This document shows, piece by piece, positions 18,851-29,107 of a DNA stretch of 64,000 nt. The DNA is taken from the NCBI GenBank assembly GCA_016713985.1, contig JADJOD010000014.1, forward strand, positions 101,541 through 165,540. Direction: 5' to 3'. Each line of letters starts with the position of its first letter. Positions within the stretch are counted from its first letter, which is position 1. This DNA is from Lewinellaceae bacterium (GTDB taxonomy: Bacteria > Bacteroidota > Bacteroidia > Chitinophagales > Saprospiraceae). The position numbers and the translations under genes are program-made. The notes below the pieces were generated by a model. The model had not been told where the DNA came from. It saw nothing but the letters and a program-made list of their open reading frames with translations, and did not search any database.

Positions 18851-21800
18851 ATGTTCATACACACCCTTTTTTCATTACGGCGAAAATTCCTGCTTTTTTC
18901 ATTCCTCTGCTCTCCTGCTTTTTTCTTTGCCCAAACCACTTCGGAGATTTGTGACAACGGTCTCGACGACGATGGCGACGGCCTGATCGATTGTTACGAC
19001 CAGGATTGTACCTGCACCGGACAATGCGACGAATTTTATTATACCACCTGCAACGCAGACTGCTATTACATCCCGCCCTGCGGGCAGATCACACTCGGCG
19101 TACAATGGACGGCTGATGCCGAAACGGGCACCTATTCCACGCTGGCGGCCGGCGATATGGACAACGACGGCATCCCGGATGTGGTGACCTACCGAGTGGA
19201 TGCTCCGGATATCTTTATTTTTGACGGCGCGACGGGGGCTACCAAGGTTCACATTGTTGCACCTACGGACTGGCCCGGCGGTACAGCGCCCGCGATTGCC
19301 GACCTGGACCACGACGGTTTTGGAGAATTAGTCATGGTTGGTTTCGACCGGCTGCTTTATTGTTACGAACACGACGGCACGCTGAAATATACCAGCGCCA
19401 TACAGGTCGGTTATGCGCCGCGTTATCGCTTTTCCGTCCCGAATATTGCCGACTTCGATCACGACGGCTGGGCTGAAATCAACGTCGGCAACCAGGTGTT
19501 TAATGGCCAGACCGGCGCACTGCTGGCGTCCGGCGGGCCGGGTGTCTCGGCGGGTGAACACCCGGCGCGGGTAGCTGTGGGTTTTTCGTTTGCTTCCCCG
19601 GTGGCTATGGATGTTTTGCCGGACAGTTTTTGCCCCGATTGCGGCGGACTGGAGATTGTGGCCGGAAACCAGGTTTTGTCGGTCAACCTCGTTAGCGGGG
19701 CCGTAACGCCGGAGGTCACCGCCCCTGCGCCTTTACCGACGGTTTTACCAGCGTAGCCGATTTTGACGGCGACGGCGACCTCGACGCCATTGTTCAGGGT
19801 AGAAAAAGCACCAATAATTTTAACACCATTTATTGCTGGGATATTCAAACCCCGACGATCCTGCGCCAGTTTCAACTGCTGAATAACTGGCAGGAAGGCG
19901 CTTCCCGGGTTAATATCGCCGACCTGAACGGCGACGGGGCGCTGGAAGTGAGTTTTGTCAGTTACCCGAGGCTGTATGCCTTGCGCAACAATTTTACCAC
20001 GCTGTGGACGCGCCCCATCAACGACGCCTCGTCCATTACCTGTTCCAGCGTGTTCGATTTTTGCGGCGACGGCTCTGCGGACATCGTGTACCGCGATCAG
20101 GACAAACTGCGGGTGATCAACGGTACCACCGGGCAGGTGAGTTGGGAAGACGTGTGCACCAGCGCCACCCACATCGAAAGTCCGCTTGTGCTCGACGTAG
20201 ATGCCGACGGGCAGACGGAAATCGTCATTCAGTGCGGATCGGACCCCAACAACCTGGGGCTCGGCACCGTGGTCGCCTATGAAGCCGTCGGCACACCCGG
20301 CATCGCGTCGCGGCAGGTATGGAACCAGCACGGCTATTTTAATACCAATATCAACGACGACCTGAGCGTACCGCAGTATCAGCAAAATCCGCACATTATC
20401 GGCGACAGCCTGCGCATGAATACCTTTATGAACCAGTTTTTTAACCCCACATTTCCTTCCCCGGACGGGGTTTTGACCTTTCAAAATGTGGTTTGTGACG
20501 TGGATTCGCTGGTGCTTTCCGTAACACTTTGTAACCCCGGAGACAATCTCCTGCCCCCGCAAACCCCCATTTCGGCTTACCTCGGCAACCCGCAAACAAC
20601 CGCCGCGCAATGGCTGGGCGCCGTACCGCTGGGTTTTGATCTGAAACCCGACAGTTGCCGCTCGTTTACGTTCCGGATACCACGCGTGGCCAATGATTCG
20701 ATCTTTCTCGTCCTGAATGACGATAATTCACAACCCGCTCCGTTCGACCTGGCCAGCGATTTCCCGGTGACAACCATCGGCGAGTGTGGTTTCACCAACA
20801 ATATCGCCTCCTTTATTTATTACTACCAGCCGGATCCGGTGAATCTGGGCCAGGACACGGTCATTTGCGACAACGCCCCGGTTTTGCTCGACGCTTCGGG
20901 CCACGACCTGGTCTCCTGGCTCTGGACGGACAATACCACGGCGCCCGGCTTCAGTGTGCCGGATGCAGGCACTTACGGCGTCACGGTGACCGACGTGTGT
21001 GGCATCACCCAAACGGATGAAATTCTTGTAAGTATCGACAGCAGCACGGTGGTATTTCTCGGCGCTGACCAGGCCTTGTGCGCCGGAGAAATGACGGCAC
21101 TTTCTGAAAACGGCTTCGATTTTTACAACTGGAGCGGCAATGGCCTGAGTTGCACCAATTGCCCGGCCGTCACGGTGGCGCCTCCGGCCTCCGGATACGT
21201 GATCCTGCAGGCGGGTTTTGCCAATGGCTGCGTCAACCGCGACTCGGTGTACATCACCGTGCGCGATACCTTTAATTATAAAGTAGATACGACGATCTGC
21301 TATGGCCGGACGGTCGTATGGAACGGCCAGGTGATCCAGCCGGACAGCAACCGCACTTTTTCCATGAACACGGTTTACGGTTGTGATTCCATCGTACACG
21401 TCCGGGTACACGGCACCACATTGGGCACCTTCAACATCACGGTGGATACGGCGGTTTGTCTGGGTTCCACCCTGCCCATCAACGGCGCCAGCTTGCCGCC
21501 GGGGGCACAGGAAACCTTTTATCTCTCCGCTGTAACCGGTTGTGATTCAACCGTTTTTGTGACGGTAGCGCCCAAAGACACGTTTTCCACTTCCGAAGCG
21601 CCTTCTATTTGCGCCGGCGAAACCTTCCTGGTGTTCGGCCAGCCGAAAAATACAAGCGGAACGTACCGGCAGACCTTTGTGGCCGGCAACGGTTGCGATT
21701 CCACGCACACGGTCACGCTGACGGTATTCGACCCGATTGTGCTTCAAATTGACGGCACACCCACTTGTTTTAAAGAAGCCACCGGCGCCTTGTGGGTAAC

Positions 21801-22722
21801 CGCCGCCGGCAGCGCGCCGCCTTTCGATTACAGCTGGAGCATTTCGGGAGAAGATACCGAAACGGTGGACGATTTGCCGGCAGGCAACTACACCGTCACG
21901 GTGACGGACACCAACGATTGCACCGAAACGGCAACCGAACAGGTGGCTTCCTATCCGCCGATCGTGTATACGGCAACGGCCGATTCGGCGAGTTGTTTCG
22001 GATTGCCCGACGGCTCCATTACCGTGGAGTCACCGGATACCACCCTTTTGTTCAGTCTCGACGGCGACCTGTTTGCACAAAATAAATTTTTCGCCGACCT
22101 GCCGGGAGGGCCATACGAAATATTTGCCGAAGACATCTACGGATGTGTGGACACCCTGCCGGTGAGTGTATTGCAGCCGCCCCAACTGGTGGTAATTTTG
22201 CCAGCCGACACAACGCTTCGCTTGGGGGATTCGTTAGATATCAACGTCCAGGCATTTGGCCTTGAACCCCTGACTTTTGCCTGGGAAGACGCTTATTACC
22301 TGAGTTGTGCGGATTGCCCGAATACGGTCTCGAAACCGCTGTCGGACGTGCGTTACCGGCTTACGGTTACCGATAAAAACGGTTGTACGGCTACCGAAGA
22401 GCTGTTGCTGGAAGTGGAGCACATCATCGATGTTTTTGTGCCCAATGCGCTGGCGCCGCTGTCGGCCAACGACCGGAACAGCCGGTTTGAACTGAGTTTT
22501 GGCCCGGCTGCACAAAAAGTGAGGTTGTTGCAGGTGTTCGACCGCTGGGGATCAATGATGTATGAAGTGAAAGACGCTGTGCCCAACGATTCTTCCCGCG
22601 CCTGGGACGGCCGGCATAAAGGGAAAGTGGTGATGCCGGGTGTATATACCTGGATGTTGCAGGTAGAACTGGTGGACGGATCGGTGCAAAAATTTCAGGG
22701 CGACCTGACGGTAATCCGGTAA
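18851..22722 (+). CDS. Giant FG-GAP/SprB-repeat surface protein, T9SS type B, one frameshift
   Basis: Repaired length ~1290 residues. After the signal peptide comes EICDNGLDDDGDGLIDC, a cysteine motif common in Saprospiraceae surface proteins. Residues ~75-450 carry FG-GAP/VCBS-type calcium loops (DMDNDGIPDVVTY; DLDHDGFGELVMV; DFDHDGWAEINV; DLNGDGALEVSF). The middle has immunoglobulin-like segments with conserved cysteines. Then come SprB-type repeats (GALWVTAAGSAPPFDYSWS; LPAGNYTVTVTDTNDC). The end (VFVPNALAPLSANDRNSRFE, LLQVFDRWGSMMYEV, DGRHKGKVVMPGVYTW) is the T9SS type B sorting domain (gliding-motility-associated C-terminal domain). One base appears lost near 19730, rejoining FTSVADFDGDGDLDAI. 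Likely a surface adhesin. Confidence 0.85.
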
Positions 22723-22757
22723 AAAAAGGCCCGGATGTACAAACTTGTATATTTTCG

Positions 22758-22788
22758 GCCTCCGCAGGCAACCTTTGTCTGCGGAGGC
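22758..22788. terminator. Hairpin after the giant surface-protein gene
   Basis: Ten-base perfect arms GCCTCCGCAG (22758-22767) and CTGCGGAGGC (22779-22788) with an 11-nt loop, 35 nt after the stop. Only a weak T-rich tail follows. Elsewhere in 22723-23047 I see only AT-rich sequence and a near-consensus box CACATTTG about 25 nt before the receptor gene. Confidence 0.5.
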
Positions 22789-23047
22789 TGACTTTAGCCA
22801 GGATCGGCAAGCCGTTTTTTCGAAAACTCCGTGCAGCAAAAAGAGCGGACCTTGCACCTTAGACGAAGCGATCACCTTGTTAATTGGCACAGTGGAACCC
22901 AGCTTTTCACTCGTTAATGATAAATACAAAATTTAGTTTTTTTGCGCCTTTAATCCGCGTTTTTTCACCTTCTTAATCCGGGGTGAAATATGGTGCCGTG
23001 TTGTTACCTGATCACATTTGCACACCAAAACTACTTATTAACCTCTC

Positions 23048-25861
23048 ATGCAAAGGCTGCTCTTCCTTCCTTTCGTGCTGTTATTCAGCACCCTGATCTC
23101 CGCACAAGGTCCATCCAAAATCACCATCAAAGGCATCGTTATCGACTCTTCGGGCGAAGAGATTGTGCTTCCAACGGTTATGCTGCTCAACCCGAAAGAC
23201 TCCACCCTCGTCAATTTTACCCGTGGCGACGACAAAGGGGTGTTTCAGTTTAAAAACGTAAAAAACGTCCCCTACCTGCTCAAAATCTCCTATGTCGGCT
23301 ACCTGCCCTTGCAGGTTCCCGTAAATCCTTCGGCGGAGGCGGTGAATGACCTTGGCGCGCTCAAGATCAAACCCATCACGGCCGAATTGCTCGAAGTGGT
23401 GGTAAAAGCCGCCAAAGCGACCCTCAGTATCCGGGGCGATACGATCGAATACGACGCCTCCTCGTTCAAAGTGCCACCCGGCTCCACCGTGGAAGATCTG
23501 TTGCGGCGATTGCCCGGCATCGAGGTGGACGGCGACGGCAACATCAAAGCCCAGGGAAAGGATGTAAAACGGGTGTACGTGGACGGCAAAACCTTTTTCG
23601 GCGACGATCCGAAAGCGGCCACCAAAAACCTCGGCGCCGAAACCCTTTCCAAAGTACAGGTGTACAACGAAAAATCGGAACAAGCCAAACTGACGGGTGT
23701 GGATGACGGGAAAAAGGAAAAAGCGATGAACCTCGAACTCAAGGAAGAGTACAAAAAAGGCTCGTTCGGCAAAATTACCGGCGCCGTCGGTACGGAAGAC
23801 CGCTGGGCGGGCCGCGGCAATTACAACCGCTTCAACCCGAAAGAACAACTTTCCTTTATCGGCTACGGCAACAACATCAACCAGACGGGCGTCAACTGGG
23901 AGGACTACGGCGAATTTAAAGGCCAGAGCACGTTCAGTGAATTCGACAACGGCGATTTTGGCTTCAGCAACGGCGGCGGGCGGTATTTTGTCTTCGGGGG
24001 CGACGACTCTCCGCTCAACAACTTCGACGGGCGCGGCTTCACCAAAAACCACGGCGGCGGCGCGAATTATAATTTCGACAACAAAAAAGGCAAGTTCAAC
24101 GTCAGTTACTTTTACAACCAGACGGCACTTAACCTCGACCAGTTCACCGACCGCCAAACCTTTGTGGGCGATAACTCCTTTTATAATTCCGACACCACCA
24201 ACCGCTATGAATTCAGGAGCAACCACAGCCTGAACACCCGTTTTGAAAAAGACCTCGATTCCAATAACATACTGATTGTCAAAGTGCAATCCCGGTTCAG
24301 CCATTCCAATTCGGATAACCTGCAATCGCAACTTTTTTCCGAAGACCCAGGCTCTCCCACCAATCGCCTGAGCATCGATAACGGCACCGACCTGGATTCC
24401 TGGCGGCTCACCAGCGCCGCTATTTTCCGCCACCGGTTTAAGAAAAAAGGGCGCTCCTTCGCCATCAGCGCGGGTTACAACAGCAGCCGCTCGAACGGCA
24501 TGGAAAACCTGTACTCCCTCAACCGGTATTTCCTGTCCGACAGTATGCCCGGCCCTGTTCGCCAGATGAACGACAACGAAAACACCAGTTCGCAGCTGAA
24601 ATCGAGCCTCTTGTTCACCGAACCACTTTCGAAAAAATGGTTTTGGGAGTCCTTTTATAATTTCACCTCCTCCAACAACAAAGTCGACCGTCAGGTGGCC
24701 GACCCGGAAACCAACGGCCAGCGTATCGACAGCCTGAGTATTTATTACGACAATAACATTTATTACAACCGCCTCGGATCCAGTATCCGGTATTCAAACC
24801 AGGGATTGAACGTGTCGGTAGGTGTTGCGGTGCAGGAACTCAAATTGTCGGGCGCTTATTCCCGCGACCGCGACGCGCCCCTGCTCAGTCCGCGTATCGA
24901 ACGGACGTTTCGGAACCTCACGCCCAATGTTGACTTCAGCTACGAGTTTCCGAACAATATGTGGCTGAATATGAATTACGGCTACGGTGTGCGGGAGCCG
25001 CAATTCAACGACCTGCAACCTGTGCCCAACGTCAACAACCCGTTTTTTCGCACGGAAGGAAACCCCGAACTCGGTCCGGAACGCAGCCACGATATCGGCA
25101 TGAACTTCAACCACTGGAACCCGGCTTCACTCAGCAGCATCGGCATCGGCGCCGATTATAATATTTACGACAGCCAAATCGTTTATAATCAGACGGTTGA
25201 AGTGATCGACAGCGTCGGCATCCGAACCACGAGCCGCCCGGAAAACCTGTCCGGCGGACGGAATTTTAATACCTATATCTGGTCCAATTTCCCCATCGTC
25301 AAAACCAAACTGACCATGAATTTTAACCCCAGCATCAACATCGGCAACTCTCCCGCGTTTGTAAACGGGGTGGAAAATGAAACCCAAAACAAGGGCTACA
25401 ACCTGCGCGCAGGCCTCAATTTTACCCCCGGACAAAAACTTATTATCGGGCTGAACGGCAGATTGGGCTTTACCGATGTGACGTATTCGATCCAGGAAGA
25501 ACAAAACCAAAAAATCAAAAGCCACGGCATGGATGCTTCGGTCAAGTGGCAGTTTGCTTCCAAATTTTTCTTAGAAAGCAACTTCAACTACTCCGTTTAC
25601 CGCAACGACCGCTTCAACTTCAACCGCGATATCCCGATCTGGAACGCGTCCATTCGCCGCCTGTTGGGCAAGGAAAACCGCATCGAGCTGCGCCTCGCCG
25701 CTTTCGACCTGCTCAACCAGCGTGTGAGCATCACCCAAAACGGTACCCAGAACTTCGTGGTGCGCAATATCGCCCCCACGCTGGCCCGGTATTTTATGTT
25801 GAGCGCGACCTACAACATGCGCGGCTATGAAAACAAACTGAGCAAAAACAACTGGTGGTAA
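23048..25861 (+). CDS. TonB-dependent receptor, outer-membrane beta-barrel
   Basis: 937 residues. Signal peptide MQRLLFLPFVLLFSTLISAQ. Residues ~25-110 form a carboxypeptidase-regulatory-like domain (ITIKGIVIDSSGEEIVLPTV to YVGYLPLQVPV), as in SusC-like and related Bacteroidota receptors. The plug domain follows (TVEDLLRRLPGIEVDGDGNI; VYVDGKTFFGDDPKAAT). The remaining ~650 residues are alternating aromatic beta-strands of an OMP_b-brl_3-type barrel, including a glycine/asparagine-rich loop with many NF/YN pairs. No SusD-like gene follows; instead a GLPGLI protein does, 74 nt downstream, a common pairing whose substrate is unknown. The barrel end is ARYFMLSATYNMRGYENKLS. Confidence 0.9.
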   Translation: MQRLLFLPFVLLFSTLISAQGPSKITIKGIVIDSSGEEIVLPTVMLLNPKDSTLVNFTRGDDKGVFQFKNVKNVPYLLKISYVGYLPLQVPVNPSAEAVNDLGALKIKPITAELLEVVVKAAKATLSIRGDTIEYDASSFKVPPGSTVEDLLRRLPGIEVDGDGNIKAQGKDVKRVYVDGKTFFGDDPKAATKNLGAETLSKVQVYNEKSEQAKLTGVDDGKKEKAMNLELKEEYKKGSFGKITGAVGTEDRWAGRGNYNRFNPKEQLSFIGYGNNINQTGVNWEDYGEFKGQSTFSEFDNGDFGFSNGGGRYFVFGGDDSPLNNFDGRGFTKNHGGGANYNFDNKKGKFNVSYFYNQTALNLDQFTDRQTFVGDNSFYNSDTTNRYEFRSNHSLNTRFEKDLDSNNILIVKVQSRFSHSNSDNLQSQLFSEDPGSPTNRLSIDNGTDLDSWRLTSAAIFRHRFKKKGRSFAISAGYNSSRSNGMENLYSLNRYFLSDSMPGPVRQMNDNENTSSQLKSSLLFTEPLSKKWFWESFYNFTSSNNKVDRQVADPETNGQRIDSLSIYYDNNIYYNRLGSSIRYSNQGLNVSVGVAVQELKLSGAYSRDRDAPLLSPRIERTFRNLTPNVDFSYEFPNNMWLNMNYGYGVREPQFNDLQPVPNVNNPFFRTEGNPELGPERSHDIGMNFNHWNPASLSSIGIGADYNIYDSQIVYNQTVEVIDSVGIRTTSRPENLSGGRNFNTYIWSNFPIVKTKLTMNFNPSINIGNSPAFVNGVENETQNKGYNLRAGLNFTPGQKLIIGLNGRLGFTDVTYSIQEEQNQKIKSHGMDASVKWQFASKFFLESNFNYSVYRNDRFNFNRDIPIWNASIRRLLGKENRIELRLAAFDLLNQRVSITQNGTQNFVVRNIAPTLARYFMLSATYNMRGYENKLSKNNWW

Positions 25862-25935
25862 AGAAGGGGTTGGCGGGTTACAGGTATTTTCCCCTTATCA
25901 AATTTAAAAATCAACTGCTTCAATATCATAGCATT

Positions 25936-26691
25936 ATGAAAAAAAATCTCATCATTCTGGCCCTTTTGATGCCTTTTTTGACCTTTGGGCAGGACCAACA
26001 ACCCGTGGAAGGTGTGATCCGGTATCTCGTCACCCACGACTGGGCAAAAAAAATGGCATCTGTGGATTACCTGAGCAAGCAGCGCAAAGAGCGGATCGCC
26101 TATATGTGGGGCAACGACTCCGAGTGGAAAATGTACTCCACCCTCTATTTTACCCCCACGGAAACCAAGTACGAAGATTCGGAAGAAAAAGCGGAGGCCG
26201 ACGACGAGGGGTATTCCTGGCGCAAGGACGTTTATTTTATCAAGCGAAATTTTGAAACGGGCACCTTGTATGATGTTATTCAAATGCTGGGCAAAACTTA
26301 CATCGTTGAAGATTCCCTGACGGCGCCGGAATGGAAAATTCACAACGACCTGAAAGAAGTGGCCGGGCATATCTGTATGAAAGCCTACTGGGAAGACACA
26401 ATCAAGCAGCAAAAAGTGGTCGCCTGGTTTGCCCAGGATATCCCGCACAGCGGCGGCCCGGAGCGCTTCTGGGGTCTGCCGGGCCTGATCCTGGAAGTAG
26501 ACCTCAACAACGGGGCAATGATCATCAGCGCCGACCGGATCGAAATGAAAAAACTGGCAAACGAACTGGACCTACCCAAAAAACTCAAGGGCAAAAAGAT
26601 CAGGGAGTCGGAATATCAGGACATTTTGAAAAAGTACATCAACGAAAAACGAATCGCGGAAGAACCCTATTTCTGGGGCATACGATATTAA
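25936..26691 (+). CDS. GLPGLI family protein
   Basis: 251 residues from ATG 25936, which gives a clean signal peptide (MKKNLIILALLMPFLTFGQ); the frame extends upstream to 25855 but without a sensible start. The family signature is visible as SGGPERFWGLPGLILEVDL. Other conserved parts are EGVIRYLVTHDW at the front and VEDSLTAPEWKIHNDLKEV with GHICMKAYWEDT in the middle. These periplasmic or surface proteins are widespread in Bacteroidota, often next to TonB-dependent receptors; their function is not established. A strong terminator follows 14 nt after the stop. Confidence 0.88.
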   Translation: MKKNLIILALLMPFLTFGQDQQPVEGVIRYLVTHDWAKKMASVDYLSKQRKERIAYMWGNDSEWKMYSTLYFTPTETKYEDSEEKAEADDEGYSWRKDVYFIKRNFETGTLYDVIQMLGKTYIVEDSLTAPEWKIHNDLKEVAGHICMKAYWEDTIKQQKVVAWFAQDIPHSGGPERFWGLPGLILEVDLNNGAMIISADRIEMKKLANELDLPKKLKGKKIRESEYQDILKKYINEKRIAEEPYFWGIRY

Positions 26692-26705
26692 AAAACATAC
26701 ACGAT

Positions 26706-26751
26706 AAAAAGGCTCAAACGGCGCGCGGTGCGTTGGTTTGAGCCTTTTTTT
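26706..26751 (+). terminator. Rho-independent terminator of the receptor/GLPGLI operon
   Basis: Perfect 9-bp stem GGCTCAAAC (26711-26719) and GTTTGAGCC (26736-26744), 16-nt loop, followed by seven Ts and preceded by an A-run, so it could also work on the minus strand. Confidence 0.9.
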
Positions 26752-26803
26752 GTCATATCGCTACCCTAACGCGACGGTACAGCTCCGGCAAGGCCGGTAG
26801 TAT

Positions 26804-26861
26804 TTCCACTTTTTACCACCGGCACTTTTCCCTACATCCCATGGTTCCACTTTTTCCCACC
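26804..26861. promoter_or_regulatory. Candidate upstream MraZ-box cluster (minus orientation)
   Basis: On the minus strand three G-rich/A-rich units are spaced through this stretch: GGTGGTAAAAAGTGG (26806-26820), GTAGGGAAAAGTGC (26822-26835) and GGTGGGAAAAAGTGG (26847-26861). MraZ in other bacteria binds repeated TGGGN units. Their similarity to the plus-strand pair at 27095-27114 suggests a shared binding protein; this is inference. Confidence 0.4.
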
Positions 26862-27094
26862 GCAACGAAAAATGCGCACTTGTTACATTCCTTTTTATGA
26901 AAAATTGTTCAAAAACGCATTCTATCTCCGCCCTGAACACTGCTTTTTGCAAGCAGATTCACTCGTAAGAAGGTAAAAATGGAAATTTTATTAAAAATTT
27001 TATCAGAACGACTTGTTTTATAAAATACTGTTAATCAGTTATTTATAATTTTATTTGAAAAATATCTTCTTGAAAAGGTAAAAAAAATGCCAAT

Positions 27095-27114
27095 TTGTGG
27101 GAAAATGTGGTAAA
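27095..27114 (+). promoter_or_regulatory. mraZ: Candidate MraZ operator, TGTGGnAAAA direct repeat
   Basis: Two 10-nt direct repeats TGTGGGAAAA and TGTGGTAAAA lie head to tail, one DNA turn apart, immediately before the -7 box at 27121. The spacing matches the ~10-bp periodicity reported for MraZ boxes, so autorepression of the dcw operon is plausible. The rest of 26752-27213 is AT-rich with no ORF I can support. Confidence 0.5.
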
Positions 27115-27120
27115 ACCGGA

Positions 27121-27172
27121 TACATTTGTGCCGGTGAACTATAGACGTGTATCCCACATATACCTACGTTTG
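27121..27172 (+). promoter_or_regulatory. Two tandem -7 boxes upstream of mraZ
   Basis: TACATTTG (27121-27128) and TACGTTTG (27165-27172) both match TAnnTTTG. The first has a TTTG at 27094-27097 as a possible -33 element (23-nt spacer). Either or both may drive the dcw cluster from ~85 or ~42 nt before the ATG. Confidence 0.5.
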
Positions 27173-27213
27173 TAAGGCTCCACAAGCAGAAATAAGTCAG
27201 TCCCACTCACATT

Positions 27214-27714
27214 ATGCAACTCATCGGCGAATATCCCGTCGCTCTTGATGACAAGAGCCGTATGCGCCTTCCAACCGCGCTGCTCCGCCAGCTTTCCACC
27301 CGACAGGTGGAAGACGGCGAAGGAGCCGGATATGAGTTTGTAGTCAACCGGGGGTTCGAAAAGTGTCTCACACTTTACCCCAAACCGGTCTGGGACGGTA
27401 TTACTGCCAAGTTGAGCCGTCTCAATCGTTTTAATGACCGGAACCGCGCCTTTATTCGCTCTTTTTATCTCGGAGCGTCTCCAATCACGACCGATAGCGC
27501 GGATCGGATTCTTTTACAAAAACCATTAATGGATTATGCGGGCCTGTCCAAAGAGGCGATTCTTGTTGCAATGGACGACCGCATCGAAATCTGGTCGCCG
27601 GAAGAACACCAACGCCTCACAGCAATGGATTCCAACGACTTTGCAGATCTGGCCAACAACGTGATGGGCGGTGGCCTGGATGGAGTAGGTGCGGAATCGG
27701 GAATAGAAGTTTAG
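27214..27714 (+). CDS. mraZ: Transcriptional regulator MraZ
   Basis: 166 residues, slightly longer than the ~150 usual. Two SpoVT/AbrB-like half-domains are visible: LIGEYPVALDDKSRMRLPTA (about 3-22, with the DDKSRMRLP signature) and SPITTDSADRILLQKPLMDY (about 91-110). MraZ binds repeats upstream of its own gene and represses the dcw cluster; a fitting direct repeat lies just upstream. First gene of the cluster, followed by rsmH after a repeat-filled spacer. The C-terminal tail (MGGGLDGVGAESGIEV) is glycine-rich and outside the fold. Confidence 0.95.
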   Translation: MQLIGEYPVALDDKSRMRLPTALLRQLSTRQVEDGEGAGYEFVVNRGFEKCLTLYPKPVWDGITAKLSRLNRFNDRNRAFIRSFYLGASPITTDSADRILLQKPLMDYAGLSKEAILVAMDDRIEIWSPEEHQRLTAMDSNDFADLANNVMGGGLDGVGAESGIEV

Positions 27715-27830
27715 AAGGGTTTAAAGGTTTAAGGGTTTAAAGGTTTCAGGGTTCTGAATTGCCCCAACCGCCCTAAAACTCAAATCCCTAAACCCTGAAA
27801 CTCAAACCCTGAAACCTTTAAACCTTAAAA
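27715..27830. repeat. Short-unit inverted repeat between mraZ and rsmH
   Basis: Left arm: GGGTTTA and AAGGTTT units of 7-8 nt directly after the mraZ stop. Right arm: inverse units (CCCTAAA, CCCTGAA, ACTCAAA, ACCTTTA) ending 2 nt before the rsmH ATG. The two arms are complementary and enclose a ~35-nt unrelated loop. Confidence 0.8.
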
Positions 27831-28745
27831 ATGTATCACGAAACTGTCCTGCTCGGCGAATCCATTGAATATCTGGGAGTTACACCCGGAGGGATTTATG
27901 TGGATGCGACATTTGGCGGCGGCGGTCATTCGAAAAAAATACTTGAAAAACTGGGCGGCAAAGGCCGTCTGTTCGCCTTTGATCAGGACGAAGACGCAAA
28001 GCGAAACACGGAACAGCAGGAATTTTCAGCGGATCCTTGTTTTTGCTTTATTCATTCGAATTTCAGGCACTTGAAACGGCATTTACGCGCTGAAGCGCTG
28101 CGTTCGGGCAGTGTCAACGGCATTCTGGCCGACCTCGGCGTCAGCAGTTTTCAGCTGGATACGGCCGAGCGGGGCTTCAGTTACCGGTTCGACGCGGCTT
28201 TGGACATGCGGATGAACAAACAGGATGGCCCAACCGCCGCCGATGTACTGAATACCTACAACGCGGAAACCCTGCAACGTGTGTTCAGTGAATTTGGCGA
28301 AGTAAGAAACGCCAGAACGCTGGCGCTGGCAGCCGTCCGCTTCCGGGAACAAAAAGCCTTCGACACAACGGCCGACCTGGTGGATTTGTGCTCAAAAAAC
28401 CTGATGGGTGACCGGATGCGCTACCTCTCGCAGGTGTTTCAGGCGCTTCGGATGGAGGTCAACGAAGAACTGTCAGCCCTGGAAGATTTTTTGACGGACG
28501 CCCGGGAAATGCTGGCGCCGGGAGGCCGGCTCGCCGTGATCACCTTCCACTCGCTGGAAGACCGGATGGTGAAGAATTATTTAAAAACGGGGAACGTGGC
28601 AGGGGAACAACAAAAGGATTTTTACGGAAACATCCACCGGCCCTTTGAAGTGATGACCAAAAAACCGGTGGAGCCTTCCGAGGCGGAAACCAACCGAAAC
28701 CCCCGCGCGCGCAGCGCAAAACTGCGTGTCGGGATAAAATTATAA
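27831..28745 (+). CDS. rsmH: 16S rRNA (cytosine(1402)-N(4))-methyltransferase
   Basis: 304 residues, normal for RsmH (MraW). It methylates N4 of C1402 in the 16S rRNA decoding centre using SAM. Motif I is VDATFGGGGHSKKILEKLGG, with the acidic residue after it in LFAFDQDEDA. NGILADLGVSSFQLDTAERGF and FSYRFDAALDMRM are family hallmarks. The C-terminus RNPRARSAKLRVGIKL is typical. The start MYHETVLLGESIEYL is the conserved family start. It is followed by ftsL after 6 nt. Confidence 0.96.
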   Translation: MYHETVLLGESIEYLGVTPGGIYVDATFGGGGHSKKILEKLGGKGRLFAFDQDEDAKRNTEQQEFSADPCFCFIHSNFRHLKRHLRAEALRSGSVNGILADLGVSSFQLDTAERGFSYRFDAALDMRMNKQDGPTAADVLNTYNAETLQRVFSEFGEVRNARTLALAAVRFREQKAFDTTADLVDLCSKNLMGDRMRYLSQVFQALRMEVNEELSALEDFLTDAREMLAPGGRLAVITFHSLEDRMVKNYLKTGNVAGEQQKDFYGNIHRPFEVMTKKPVEPSEAETNRNPRARSAKLRVGIKL

Positions 28746-28751
28746 TTCATT

Positions 28752-29064
28752 ATGGCGAACAAACTGCTTGCAGCGCTCAACGTCAGCCAACACACCACCA
28801 ACTTAGTGTTCGGCAACTTTCAATTCCTGATGTTCCTCGGATTTCTGGGCATCCTGTACATCGCCAATGCCCATTTTGCCGAAAAAAGTGTACGCCGCAT
28901 CCAGCAATTGCAAAAAGAAATCAAAGAACTGAAATGGGAATATACGTCGATCAAAAGTGAAACCATGTACAAATCCATGCAAAGCCAAATCGACGAAAGC
29001 CTTGAACCGGTCGGACTCAACCTCGAAAACAAAAGGCCCCAAAGTGATCCTCGTAAAAGATTAA
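28752..29064 (+). CDS. FtsL-like division protein, one frameshift
   Basis: 103 residues after repair. One membrane segment (NFQFLMFLGFLGILYIANAH, about 22-41) is followed by a coiled coil (VRRIQQLQKEIKELKWEYTS) and a short periplasmic end. This is the layout and the position (between rsmH and ftsI) of Bacteroidota FtsL-like proteins, which scaffold the septal synthase. The uncorrected frame runs to 29183 with a nonsense tail that overlaps ftsI. Removing one base near 29037 gives NLENKGPKVILVKD and TAA at 29062-29064, a short hydrophobic end typical of the family. The 43-nt gap to ftsI then becomes normal. Confidence 0.8.
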
Positions 29065-29107
29065 ACCATAGCCCAAACACCCAAACCTTTAAAACACCAC
29101 CTCTAAC

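Noticed and set aside
23081..24433. 450-codon antisense frame in the TonB receptor gene
   Set aside because: Product is a low-complexity V/A/F-rich mirror of the receptor codons; no motif or start context.
26761..26952. 63-codon minus-strand frame upstream of mraZ
   Set aside because: It covers the candidate MraZ-box repeats and shows no protein features.
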